Shown here one piece after another: positions 22,990 through 33,990 of a DNA stretch of 64,000 nucleotides. Each line of letters starts with the position of its first letter. The first letter of the stretch is position 1. This stretch comes from Metopolophium dirhodum. Lineage: Eukaryota > Arthropoda > Insecta > Hemiptera > Aphididae. Position numbers and translations under genes: made by a program. Under the pieces are notes generated by a model. The model ran no database searches, was not told the DNA's origin, and saw only the letters and a program-made list of their open reading frames with translations. The DNA lies in NCBI RefSeq assembly GCF_019925205.1, contig NC_083560.1:19487145-19551144 (forward strand), read 5' to 3'.

Positions 22990-23325
22990 AAAATGTTCAA
23001 CAATCGGAGGCGCTTGCGTATCGGTCGTGCAATCGCCGGACCCTATCTATACAACGGGAAAAGTTTGATATATATATATATATATTATATAAAGCAAAAT
23101 ATATTGGGCAGGGGAGCTGACCGTCGTCGGTACAGACTTAAATAAGCGGTACCCCGACGACGAACCAGGCTCAGATCGGACAGCTTAATTAAGCGCCGAG
23201 GTCGGTGAGATGTTGGCCCTAAAAAGGGCTGTTTAGAGATGTAATCCCGTAGGCCGGGATATGCGCTGGTCTCGCGCCGTGGAGTGGTTGATTAGTCGAT
23301 GTTCACCGGTCGAACCAAGCATTTA
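22990..23325. other. GC-richer insert with strong stem-loop, unknown identity
   Basis: An abrupt GC-rich island inside AT-rich Q-type repeat, present only in the left D2 copy. It holds a TA microsatellite (about 23069-23088), CGTCGTCGG/CCCGACGACG inverted motifs, and on the minus strand AGCCCTTTTTAGGGCC (23215-23230). That last motif resembles the metazoan histone-mRNA stem-loop except at its first base pair. No histone coding sequence precedes it. I cannot name the element. Confidence 0.35.
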
Positions 23326-24225
23326 ATGTTCAAATCTTGTCAAAATACGTAAAAGTAGTTATTTTGAGTTAGAAATTCATAATCATTATTCTTTTTGAAT
23401 CTATGATTTGTAAATATAATTTAAAATTCTTATTAAGACTTATTAAAATTATTATGTTTATCTATACCTATTTTTCTTATTGAGACTTTATTTGATTCAC
23501 TTAACTTAAGGTTCTCCATCTAATATTTCTATTTATTATTTATTTCTATTTTTTTTCAAAAATCTTAAATGGTTCATCAACCACTCAAATGTCATTCGTT
23601 ATTTTGTTTTGCATAGTTTGTCTATTTTAGTGTACAAGAAGCTGTTGCTAATCGAAGTTTACAATCTATCTTAGATCAGCTCGGTACTTTTTATATTCTG
23701 AACTATCCCTCCTAATCACTTTACTTTCTGTAATATAATTTATTTAATTCACAATCTCCCATAGTAGTATTGTTATTTTAATTTGATGATAACTTTCTTC
23801 TTATTATTACTATATTCTTTATTTATTAAAATTTCTTATTAATATTTTATTTCTTAAATATTTTTTTTTCAAATTATTCCTATCGGAATGTCCATTACAA
23901 TACATACTACTACCTACGTAAGTCTTGTTTACTTTTTAAAATGTATTTTTCAATTATTACTGAATTTAAATTATTTAATCTTGATTTCAACCTTTGATTC
24001 AACTGCATCATACAATTAGTATTAGAAGATACTACTGTTTGTATTGTCATACTATTAATATTTTCGTACATACCAAAAAAAAAATTATTTTATTTTCCTA
24101 ATTATTTTCCCTTACTTCTAACTCATAATTATTCATTTTCCTCGTATTGTGGATTCAGTTTTCTAATCTACTTGGCCTTACTATTTCTATTTACTATCAA
24201 AATGTCATGAAGTTTATTCTCGATT

Positions 24226-24831
24226 TTACATTAATATCATTATATTATTATAGAATTTATTCTGTACACGTTGTGCCAGGTTCATAGACTCCCTTAATTG
24301 TTCGTCTGTCTCCATCCTTATCACGGCAGGTGGTTCCACTTGTTTAAATATTATGGTCTAGCTCTGTTCTAAACCAGCAGTGGTCGATCTATAGCCAGAT
24401 GATATTGAATCGGTATATCCGAGATCATCCTGCAGTTCAGAATAAGTCTGAACCAAATTGTGAATCAACCAACCATAAATATTCAATATTCTCGATATCC
24501 TAAACTGTGTGTATGTAGACCATCCAGTCCACCATACTGGTTTATAAAAATCGATCTGAATAAACGCCGCTCCCGATGTACGACAAGTTCCGCCCCCATA
24601 AATTGGAAAAAAAACTCCCTTTCTCTTATATAATATTCACCCGCCCTCTTCAATACCACCACTAATAATTAACCGCCTACTCGTTCGACCTAAGCCAATT
24701 CAAAATTCTGATTCTTCGTTAAACGACTCGTTTCATGAAAAATTAATTACTTCCGCTGTTAAATAGTACTTCGTCCTTACAATATTATTATTTTTTATTA
24801 ATAGTTGTATTTTTACATACAAGATCTAATA
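24226..24831 (-). pseudogene. Unknown ORF with four in-frame stops
   Basis: One minus-strand frame stays coding-like for about 185 codons to a TAA at 24226. It is interrupted only by TGA at 24733, 24700 and 24637 and TAG at 24358, with no frameshift. Recognisable pieces are IGLGRTSRRLIISGGIEEGG, YGGGTCRTSGAAF, DFYKPVWWTGWSTYTQF and RMETDEQLRESMNLAQRVQN. It is Trp/Gly/Tyr-rich in the middle with an acidic, helical C-terminus. I do not recognise the family; a capsid- or envelope-like protein of the host element is possible, but that is a guess. The pattern of point stops without indels is unusual for a decayed element. Confidence 0.5.
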
Positions 24832-25174
24832 ATTGTCAAACTATAATCACTCAATGGTGTTTGAGTCCTGTATTATTCTACTTCAATAACTACTACTATT
24901 AGTATCTATTACAATCATTTTATAACATTAAACATTACATTTTATACTTTTATTTCATTTATAACTAAAATAATTTAATTAATTTCATGTACTTATTATT
25001 ATTATTTTCCTAAAATTCCGTTGTCGCTACATCCGGATTATCATTTACTTGTTGTTCCGTTGATCTATAGTTATTTTCATATAGTTATTTCCACATTTAT
25101 ATCTATATTCTACACCTACTAACACCACTACTACGATCAAAATTATTATAACTAGTATTACATCATTGTATAAT

Positions 25175-25378
25175 TTATTTATTTCCTTTTTCCTGATCTG
25201 ATTTAATAACATTAATTACTGTACTAAATTCTAATCTTTTTGACAAAATTTTTCCGATAATCGTCTTCAACTGACGTTGTTGAACTCCCCCTATTTTTGA
25301 ATATTTGTTTAAAATTTCAAAAATATTGATTTTTGGTGTCGTTGTTATTTGTAATTTGTTATTCGTTGTTACAATCAA
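25175..25378 (-). CDS. Small ORF of unknown function
   Basis: A 67-codon minus-strand frame, Lys/Ile-rich and hydrophilic, containing IFEILNKYSKIGGVQQRQLK, probably helical. It lies between the CxxC-containing segment upstream and the four-stop frame downstream. No family recognised. It may be part of a once longer gene. Confidence 0.3.
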   Translation of the reverse strand: MIVTTNNKLQITTTPKINIFEILNKYSKIGGVQQRQLKTIIGKILSKRLEFSTVINVIKSDQEKGNK

Positions 25379-25449
25379 TTAATTTTTTTCCCCCTCTTAT
25401 TGAATTGTACAACATTTTTGCATATAATATGTTCTAGATTTATTTAGAA

Positions 25450-25643
25450 TTCTATTCATTATAATATTTTGATTCGCACAGTTCGCATTTTATTTGTATT
25501 ATTTCAAGCCTAGAAATGGCTTTATCTAAATCCATTTTAATTATTGTTTTGTCCCCCCTTTTCTAATTATTTTTTCTAATTGTATATGTACTACGCCGGG
25601 ATCAGACCTAGAACCCGTTTTCCCAAACTGTCTTCTTCTCGAA
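25450..25643 (-). CDS. Two short overlapping coding-like segments
   Basis: Minus strand: a basic segment with NSRRRQFGKTGSRSDPGVVH ends at a TAA near 25525. It is followed immediately by a 27-codon frame beginning MDLDKAISRLEIIQIKCELC, which carries a CxxC pair. Both look protein-like in composition but are too short to assign. Confidence 0.25.
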
Positions 25644-25669
25644 TTATTTTTATGTGTAAAAGGTTTATT

Positions 25670-25921
25670 TTATGATTCTTTTTCCTTAATTTCTCTTAGA
25701 TATTCCTTTATATTAAAATTTTGTGAACATTCAACTACTTTTGATATAATTAAATCGATTAATAATTCTTCTTTTATGGACTCTCTATTTTCTACGTTCG
25801 CGTTCGATTTTTCGTTTTCGCCTACGTGTAGACTTAATTTCTCAGTTGTATTACCGTCTATATTATTATTCGTAGAACTATTTTCTTCGACTTGTGAGTC
25901 CTCTGATGCTTTATTCATCAA
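25670..25921 (-). CDS. Acidic, Asn/Glu-rich small ORF
   Basis: An 83-codon minus-strand frame starting at an ATG pair. The N-terminal 50 residues are Ser/Asn/Glu-rich and likely disordered. The C-terminal 30 (LIDLIISKVVECSQNFNIKE) look like amphipathic helix. It is the first open frame after the long leader-like region and so could be the start of the element's first gene. No family recognised. Confidence 0.35.
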   Translation of the reverse strand: MMNKASEDSQVEENSSTNNNIDGNTTEKLSLHVGENEKSNANVENRESIKEELLIDLIISKVVECSQNFNIKEYLREIKEKES

Positions 25922-27539
25922 TAAAATACTTTTTACTTTTTATCATACACGTTTTCAAAATAAAATATAAAATTTTTATTATCTTTGTTTATTTAACTTT
26001 ATTTTATTTATCTATTCTTTAAAAAGAAAAATGTTTTTACTTCCTCTATCACGTATTTTTATAAATTCATTTGTATCTTAATATTTACAAAAAAAAATTT
26101 TATTTTCGTATTTACGTATTTATGTATGCTGACGAACAACGCGGCTTATACTAGCGTACATCGCGTATATTTACGTAATTTTAAGACTGCGTCAATTATT
26201 ACGCTATTGACTATTATTAGGTATTTATTATTTTCGGTTAATTACTCCTAAAATCGACCCTTTCGTAAAATTATTACTTTCAACGTTTGAACTATCTGAA
26301 TCCTTATTCAAAGATAACTCTCTTTAATTAATATCATAAAAAACAAATATTTTTTCCTATTTCCATTCACTTTAATTTATCTATCTATTTTTTTCAAGAC
26401 AAATTGTACTCACTTATTCTGCATTCCTATAATTACATACTTCAATATTTAAATAATCAAATTTTTACACTTCTATATTATATATATTTATTAACGTACG
26501 TCGCGGCGTATGCACGTAGTTTTACGTAATTTCCAAGTATGCGTAATTATTATCATTATGTTATGAAATAACACGCTTTTGAATATTATTATTTATCATT
26601 ATTGGGTAGCTACTTCAAACAATCATTTATAATCAATATTCAATACCTATTTTTTTTTCTCTTTATTTTTATCCAACTTATAGTACTATCATTCTATCAA
26701 TTCATTTATTTTGTACGCTATCAGTAGTATACTTTTTTTTTCTATATTTTATATTTATTATTTAAATTAAAAATGTATCACTAATTATTTTATTCTAACT
26801 TATAACATACACTTATTCTAGGCGCCCTTAAATTATTTTCATTACTATTACTCCTACTGTCAATACGACTACTGCTTACTATTACTTTAATTCCGGAATA
26901 TCAAATTCTTTAAGCAAATTAAATCACTTTTAAGACTTCTTTAAATATTTTATTTTCATACAACTCAAATAATTTAAAATCACTTTTAAGATTTTCCCAA
27001 ACATTTTCATCTTCATATATCCCTTATAACATTTATTTAATCATCACGTAAGGACTTATTATTTGCCTATACCAAAATTTACTTAATTCTCAATTTTTTC
27101 ATTTTACATAATTTATTATATAAGGTCATATACTGCCTTTTAAACACATAATTATCTTTATAATTTATTCAATATTCAACTTATTTCTCTTTATAATTCA
27201 ACAAATGTTTATCTTTCTATATTTCCTATACTATCTCCATTTAATTATTATTCAACAATTTTATCTAATATTTCAATTTATTCTTCATATAATATCTCAA
27301 ATTATTTTTTCTATATTATTCAACAATTATTCAACTATTTAATTTAATATTTCTTTATTCAAAATTATTCATCAATTCATTTAATTTCCTCAATTGCTAC
27401 GTGTGCATTAATATATATTCTTTTCTAATTATTTTTCACAATTAATATAATATTTTCTTACTATGTATTTCATTTGTTTATTTCTATTTATTTCAACTAC
27501 TTATTTCAACACAGATCAGTCTACTGCTGTCTATTTTAC

Positions 27540-27906
27540 TACATTTCTATTATTATTTATTGACTTGTTGAAAAGTTAAGTTGTATATTTTAAAATTCTT
27601 CTTCATAAAATACTCTAAGTCCAAAATTGTTATACTGTCTCTTCCGAAGGTGCTCGCATGTACGATGGTAAATCACGTCTAATCTACAGGCCGTTTCGTG
27701 TCTGGTTTTAAAGGGCCTCCTGCTCTCCTACTTCCCCCTAGTCTATCGACATATCCGTGGACTTCACAGGACGTTGTTTAATTTATTATCGATACATTCC
27801 CACGCCTGGTTATTCCAAGAATTGTATCCTGTTATCGTATTTTCAATATAATAAGCTATACGCCATCCGTTAATATTTGATACTGTGCATTATATATAAA
27901 TATAAA
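27540..27906 (-). repeat. LTR-like sequence, minus strand
   Basis: Two blocks match the solo LTR at 34623-34927 in reverse orientation: one contains TGAAGTCCACGGATATGTCG, CTAGGGGGAAGTAGGAGAGC and a TTTAAAACCAGA promoter-like stretch; the other is ATACAACTTAACTTTTCAAC. The rest differs, so this is a related but diverged LTR. Its right edge is lost or abuts the Copia LTR at 27907. Confidence 0.55.
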
Positions 27907-28297
27907 TGTTACGGGCAAAGTATACAATTTGGTCATTTTATACAATGGCCGGGCATTTTATATAATGTCCGGTCGTTATGTAAAATGACCTTCATATATG
28001 AATAATATGGATAATACTATGGTATTGTAAATTATAAAGCATTTTATTCATTATATTTTAACTTTGTTGTTGAATGTAAACAACACACTCTGTATTATGT
28101 AGATTATAAGCAAATTATTCGTACTGTAGTACATTGGACGCTGAATAGGCATTTTATATTTCTATAGCATATTCGTTCTATGTTACGCCTCGGAGCACTA
28201 TAGTTATTCATATCAATATACAAATTATTATATTATTACATATATCCGATCTTATTTTTATTTACCTTTAGCTTCTGTATATCTGTATACTTCAACA
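27907..28297 (+). repeat. Copia 5' LTR (inferred)
   Basis: Begins TGTTACGGGC and ends TTCAACA, giving TG...CA ends. It is placed directly upstream of a primer-binding site of the Drosophila copia kind and 230 bases before a Copia gag. The start is less certain than the end; a shorter LTR from TGTTACGCC at 28181 is the alternative. The 60-bp palindrome at 27931-27990 lies just inside the proposed start. Confidence 0.55.
27931..27990. other. 60-bp near-perfect palindrome
   Basis: GGTCATTTTATACAATGGCC on the left pairs with GGTCGTTATGTAAAATGACC on the right, and the CCGGGCATT/AATGTCCGG centre pairs as well. Only a few mismatches occur over 60 bases. It would form a long hairpin in RNA or a cruciform in DNA. 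Confidence 0.85.
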
Positions 28298-28311
28298 GGT
28301 TATGGGCCCAG
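28298..28311 (+). promoter_or_regulatory. Copia primer-binding site (half initiator-tRNA-Met)
   Basis: GGTTATGGGCCCAG is the exact complement of the anticodon-arm sequence CTGGGCCCATAACC of initiator tRNA-Met. The copia clade primes from an internally cleaved tRNA-iMet rather than from the 3' CCA end. It follows the LTR's CA immediately. Confidence 0.88.
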
Positions 28312-28526
28312 TAGTAAGGTATTTATAATAAAGTCGTGTATGTATAATACATTAATTATTAATACGAATAGCGTGTTTGTGTACAGACAGTATACAGCAA
28401 TAATAATTCGCGAAGTATAGTGCAATGTAGTGTAAGTGCATCGGTCGTGTGAAACGCAGAAACTGTGTTTGTTATTATTACATTTACATAGTGTACAGAC
28501 AGTGTACCTACAGATAATTCGTTATT

Positions 28527-28975
28527 ATGGAAAACGAATCTATAAAAATTAATAAACTAACAGGTACTGAAAATTGGGGAACATGGAAGTTCCAAATAAA
28601 AGTCATAATGACTGCAGCCGAAATATTTGACGTTGTGACCGGAAAATCTAAAAAACCCGTTCTTACAAAATCAAGTTCAGAAACTGAAGATGATGCAAGA
28701 AAAAGGTATAGTGTTGATTATTCAGCATGGAAAAGAGTTGAAAATAAAGCTCAAAAATATATTGTAACATCTGTAGACGAACGGCCATTATTATTTATTA
28801 TGAACTGTGAAACAGCAAAGGAAATGTGGGACAAATTGCTCAGCATATATGAACAGAAGTCTGCAACAAGCATTTCTTTGTTACAAGAAAAATTCTATAG
28901 TTATGTTAAGGACCCCCCATATCAAAACTAGAAAATTAAAGTAAGCAATTGGCACAATCAGGAGAATTTATACAG
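28527..28975 (+). pseudogene. Copia gag, N-terminal part
   Basis: The nucleocapsid precursor of a Ty1/Copia retrotransposon. The 134-codon frame from ATG 28527 has the standard start (KINKLTGTENWGTWKFQIKV) and the UBN2/gag core (AWKRVENKAQKYIV, then ETAKEMWDKLLSIYE, SISLLQEKFYSY). The frame hits a stop at 28929 after a one-base shift near 28915. Recognisable gag sequence (SKQLAQSGEFI) continues in another register to about 28975, after which Copia similarity ends. No zinc knuckle, protease, integrase or RT follows. The ATG is the likely original start. Confidence 0.85.
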
Positions 28976-30110
28976 GTGTAGCGTCCTCTTAACGTTTTAA
29001 CTTAATTTTAAATTTTATCGCCTGGCCTATCGTAGGATATATAAAAATATGGCTCACACGCGATCAACCGGTGGTTGTGTTAAAAGTCACGCACCTGCAA
29101 GCCGATAAGTGATAACACGTCGCTCATAATCTTCCTTATAAAAGTAATAATTAATATAGCTGTATACAACCATATTATTGTTATATAATTCACATGACAT
29201 GAACTAAAACTACGAGAAGATAAAAATAACAATAATAAATTGTCGTCGTGTTTATGTGAACCGCTGTTCCATCAAATATAGTTCGTAATAATGGTATAAT
29301 ATTATAATAAAATATAATACTTAATTGTTAAAATGCTATTGAGCTAGATATTTCAGATATTTTTTTTTTAACTAAATAAGCTTTTTTTTTGAAAGTGTTT
29401 GTGCTACATTTACAATATACCTCTTTATATTATATGATTTGAGGTAATGAAACACAAAAAAAAATAAAACGAAAAATCGAACAGATTTATTACTTTTATT
29501 TATGAGAAATAATGTTTTCTCATAAATTATAAAGTCTGATAGCAGTAAATGGGTTTTGGAAAATACGGCATTGTCAATAAATCTAAACGCGTGTATACGA
29601 CCATACTAATATCTTTTAAATATAATACATACAAATATATACAGTAAACATACATTTTTATCTTAGATTTGTATCCACATAATTAGGTGTAACGTAGTCG
29701 GGGGAACGACCAGTTAAATATAAGATATCCAGGGAGAATCATAGGATCCTATAGCCATAAATACCGTAGCCAGGTATTGATGTACCTGATATGTAGATAT
29801 CAGAATCTTAAATATATTTAAATTACTATGATTCCTTTTCAGTTATAATTATGTTTTATTGTCTACTAAACACTTACAAATATTAATACTCACAAATATA
29901 TCAACTATGTTCTATTATACTATGTAACTGTATCGTAGTCATACGGAGTCCGGTAATCGTAGTGTGTATTGAGGTCTAAGGTGCACAGCGAACTAACTTA
30001 CTAATACATTGTGTGTGTTAGCCTATGGCTTTACAATTATGTGTGTGTTTTAATATTATTGTATCGGTCAGCAGTTAATCGTACATACGGTAGAGATTGT
30101 ATTATATACA
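28976..30110. other. AT-rich stretch without a supported gene
   Basis: After the gag breakpoint (GGTGTAGCGTCCTC) there is no coding sequence. A TGTAACGTAGTCGGGGGAAC at about 29687 looks like an LTR start, but no matching end or target duplication was found. GTGTGTGTT motifs occur near 30010-30050. Confidence 0.5.
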
Positions 30111-30114
30111 TAGA

Positions 30115-30850
30115 TGTTTGAAATTTGAACTTTAAATGCTTATAAAAAAAAACTGTGCCTATATATTTCAACTGCTATTAGAATGATATATCAGGAGCCT
30201 TATGTTCAATTTTCACGCTTTTTTACCCAACAAATAAAATTGTATGATATTTATAAAAAAAAAAAACTAAGAAAAATGAAAACTGACATTGCCCGTAAAC
30301 AGCTCAAAAAGAGTCAAATTATTTTCAAAATGTTATGGTGTATAGAAAATGCTAATATAAACATTCAGTGAAATTTTCAAGTGTCTAGAGTCATTTGTTT
30401 TTTAATTACAATAAAATAAGTAAATTGTTACATAAGAAATCGAGTGAATATCAAATGTTGTAAAAATATAAATTTCAAACGCTCATAAAAATTTAATTTA
30501 AGTTTCTTGTAGACATTTTTTTTTTTGATAAAGGTAGATAAACTTATGAGTAATCTTATATTACATTTTCAAATCTTAGATTTAAAAAGAAAAATTTTTA
30601 TGAATTCTCAACTCAAAATAATTTGATAATTTTCGTGATTTTTCCGTATTTTGTGAAAATTTGAACTTTGAATGCTTATAAATTAAAACTGTTACTAAAG
30701 ATTTTAATTTTTTTTATCTGCCTTTGAAACAATAACCTATAGGAGCTTTCTATTAAATTTTCAAGCTTTTTTACTCAACAGAAAATTAAATGTTTATAAA
30801 AAAAAATTGTGTTTATGTATTTATAATCTTTTTCAACTGCTATTGTAACA
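30115..30850 (+). repeat. Family Q repeat, two nested internal parts
   Basis: Contains ACTTTAAATGCTTATAAA, ATATATCAGGAGCC, TTTTTACCCAACAAATAAAA and ATGTTATGGTGTATAGAAAA, all Q landmarks. A second ATGCTTATAA block follows from about 30670, so two partial copies lie head to tail. No terminal GATTCTGAGCG motif is present. Confidence 0.65.
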
Positions 30851-30854
30851 ACAT

Positions 30855-30983
30855 ATTACCTGCCGCCGCACTGGAAAACGCACATAGTGGACTGCAGTGG
30901 TATTATGATTATAATATAAATAATATTATATCAAATATGAATTATGATACAATTTTAAATCCCCCGACACCAAGCCATAATTA
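30855..30983 (+). other. Coding-like insert of unknown origin
   Basis: Immediately after a Q fragment an unrelated open segment reads LPAAALENAHSGLQWYYDYN to ...TILNPPTPSHN and a TAA. It has a GC-richer start (CCTGCCGCCGCACTGG) and a proline-rich end unlike the AT-driven chance frames nearby. The Met used upstream lies in repeat sequence, so no start is supported. It could be an exon fragment caught by a transposon. Confidence 0.25.
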
Positions 30984-30999
30984 AACTAACCAGAAACAA

Positions 31000-32727
31000 T
31001 ATTAAATATTGGGTCTGTCTGTATTAATTTTACGATTCATGGAATAAACGATAATATATTACCTACCTATAATAATATAATACTATAATATAATACTAAA
31101 ATAATAATAAAAATGTGTTACCAAATTATTCTTTCGCTAAAATGCTGAATGTCAGTGATGCTTCAAGCTTTCAGCAGTTAACAACCAACATTGTGTTTTA
31201 TTTTGTGATATTTATTAACTTGTTACTTTTTTTTTTAAATTAACTATTAACTACCTAATGAGTTTTTTTTTCAAGGTTAACGTGTTAACTTCAATTTAAT
31301 ATTATTCAAAAGTATATAAACAAAGTCCGAAATTGCCACGGCTTAGTGGAATGTAAAAGAAAACTTTATTAGGAATATTACCGGGGATTTAAGATTATAA
31401 TATGTGTGTTATAACTTATAATGTATGGTAAATTATTCACATCTTAGTGACTTAGTACCTACGTACTGGTCTGCGGTGGTATAGTCGTCGTCAAACGTTG
31501 CTGTAAACAGTGTTTTTATTATAATTATCAGGCGAGAATCGTCAGTGTTTTTTTTTACTGTTAATAGACTGTTTTTATTGTTGATATTACATTAATCACG
31601 ATCGTTCCAAGTCATGATAGTAAGTTTGTAAAAGCTTACGAGTTTAATTTACTTAATTTTTATCAAAGAATATTTTTTTATAATTTATTTTTTATTTCAG
31701 TTATCAAAAATGCATTTTACAATATTATAATTTATAACAATATTATTGTATATTTAGTCACTTTAAAATTTTGATGGCCATGGGGATAACACCTATACTT
31801 TGAACTTCTGGGGAGGGGGGGGGGGGGCTTAGCCCCTAAAGCATCCCCAATTTTGGCCTATTAGTCTACACCACTACATATCCAACTGTTCTATACTATT
31901 TTTTTAAGTTCCTAAGGTGTTACTGTGTTAGTGGTGCTTGCAAAGAACTTGATGTCCGAGCGCGCATACTAAAATTGTATACTCTCGGCCCTAACACGTA
32001 CCATTACGTTATTTTTTTTCAATTATTATTTTATTCTTACTCGTAATTATGTTTATCCGAAAAAAAATTTTCATTAATTGCCTGATAAATCATTATAATA
32101 TAACATAATATAGATACCTAATATATCACCTTCTTTAGCAAGTGTTTCTAAATTAAAACATATTTCATTTATCTCAAGAGGACGTCACACCCGCATGACG
32201 AGTTGTGAAATAGAGTGAAAATACCTATAATAAAATTAAATTGTGACAATATTTCTGAGGGCGAATCGTTAATTTTTAATTATTATACCTAATATAACGT
32301 TAATTATATCGTTAAGAAAAAGAAAAAATTTCCACATTTTTATAATACCTTTGACTTTTCAAAATTTAAATTTGTCATATTTAAATTTTATTATAACACC
32401 AAAATATTGAGCTTGTTATACTCAAACTGCGTAAACGCGTTTTATCTAAATGAAAAAAATCTGTGAGAAAATATGACAACTAAATGCGATACCTATGAAA
32501 ACCCTGAATTGAAGATAGGTAATAATATTATGGTAGGTGCATTACCTATATAGAGTATAGGAGTGTATCTAATATTATGGATCGCTACAATAGTATATGG
32601 CATAACATATAATAATATGTTTATATTATAGATAAATAGGTAGGTACCTACTATCTATAATAGCACGTGCTTATAACGGAATATACGCTATCACCATTCA
32701 CCATTCACCACAGTATCATGTTCAAAA
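31000..32727. other. AT-rich stretch; fragmentary transposon ends only
   Basis: No gene supported. A G-run at about 31815-31827 adjoins GGCTTAGCCCCTAAAGCATC and CTACACCACTAC, which looks like a DNA transposon terminus without its partner. TTAACTTTTTT motifs near 31200-31290 echo the hAT MITE of 1830-2394. Confidence 0.45.
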
Positions 32728-33559
32728 TATCTTAAGACGTAATTTCAAATCTTGATTCGAATAATGCAATTTCTATGCAAAAGCAAAAGATATTATACAA
32801 AATAACGAGCTGAAATTAACCTCGGTTGACGTGAAACGCTCTTTAAGCCGATACAAATCAATTTCAAGGGGCCTCGATATGGTCATTATTTAAGGGACAA
32901 CATTTAGGCAATTTCTTATTTTGTTATAGCCGGTCAGGATCTATCTTGTAAATGATTATTAGGGTGAGTGAAATTAAATGAGGTGAGTTTCCCTGGTACC
33001 ACAATGTTTAAAAATCAACATTTTTCCTGCACCATTAATTGTACCATAATTTGTACCGATTTTTACCACTAATTTCATAATTTGTACCAAAATATTACCC
33101 CGGGAAAAACCAATTTTCCTCTACGGGTGTCATAAATTAAAGTACTTATAAATAATGGTTATATCTTAAAAAATGTAGAACACTACTTTTACCTTAGTGA
33201 AATAAATATTAATTTTAGTTACTACTTTGATTTAACTTGGGGCAAATCCATTTGTTAAATATTGGTTTTTAAAATTTTACACGGGCGCAGTTTACAAATA
33301 TTCTTTTTTCACTTGACAAGAACTCGGGCGCAGCTTAGATGATGTTTGGTTTTGTGTAGACCCTGGGCCCTGGGGTCTTGGAAGCAGTCACTGTATTTTT
33401 ACATAAAAATCGCAAAATGTTATAATAATGCCAAATGGCAAAGCAACATGAATCGAAGGCCTTGGCGACCACTCGCACAACATTTATTGTTTTTTGGTGG
33501 ACTTTCATGGGCAGCTCCTCTGACACTAGTTGAAATTAAAAATAAACAACAACAAAAAC

Positions 33560-33600
<41 letters not shown>

Positions 33601-33990
33601 TAATAATAATATTTATGTGGTAATTTCTTACATAATATCAACGAAAAACAATGAGAAATCGATTTTGGTCAAAAAATAAAAATAAAAATATAAAATATAA
33701 TACGATAATAGGTAGGTATCTAATAAAAATTCACAGGCACAATATTATTTAGTAATAGGTAACTATTGGAAATAAATAGCCATTATATAATCTATACACA
33801 TATAACACGTCATAAAACAGTATAGAGATATTAGGTATATTCAATCTTTTCAAAATATACGGTGAAAGGATTATAGGTACACTATCGCACATAGAAATTT
33901 GGAGTTGTATTAATTTCAAATATTCTCAATGCCAGACATATTTATCATGTCGATTTTCGCTTACTGCGGTTTGGCAGTTGGTTTATATAT
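32728..33990. repeat. Tandem duplication unit, copy 1 (with 35656-35872)
   Basis: Matches 36836-38080 in direct orientation. The copy also shares the downstream block at 35656-35872 with 38506-38710, so the original unit ran to about 35872. Conserved small frames at 33346 and 37453 (starting MVLCRPWALGSWKQSLYFYI and a close variant) diverge by frameshift at their ends and have no known domain; I treat them as repeat sequence. Confidence 0.85.
33560..33611. repeat. (ATA)n microsatellite
   Basis: AAT/ATA trinucleotide run, longer here than in the partner copy at about 37668-37692. Confidence 0.9.

Larger units (their letters stand above)
15405..23430. repeat. Segmental duplication block D2, left copy
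   Basis: Direct match to 56930-63583, starting at TCTTCGTCCTTCTCTAAGTA. Differences are discrete: this copy has a 5'-truncated SINE, an inserted LINE at 16363-16722, a 175-base deletion near 18258 and extra sequence at 21670-22430 and 22990-23320. The other copy lacks 18840-19230. The part 18640-22190 is the inverted partner of D1. Confidence 0.87.
23460..27480 (-). mobile_element. Decayed retroelement-like interior, unknown family
   Basis: About 4 kb in which the plus strand is strikingly T+C rich, so the minus strand is A-rich, as retroelement RNAs often are. The strand bias starts near 23460 and stops near 27560, where an LTR-like sequence begins. Several minus-strand open segments (25921-25670, 25643-25525, 25535-25450, 25378-25175, 24831-24226) follow in order. 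None matches a pol domain that I can recognise, so the family and even the retroelement class are inference. Between 25921 and 27480 nothing codes; it may be a long leader. Confidence 0.45.

Noticed and set aside
29687..30070. LTR beginning TGTAACGTAGTCGGGG
   Set aside because: I found no CA end with a matching target duplication and no related copy in the window.
33335..33641. Frames on both strands at 33335-33641 and the similar one at 37453
   Set aside because: Conserved only because the DNA is duplicated; a single-base deletion changes the C-terminus between copies and part of the minus frame is a microsatellite-encoded Tyr run.
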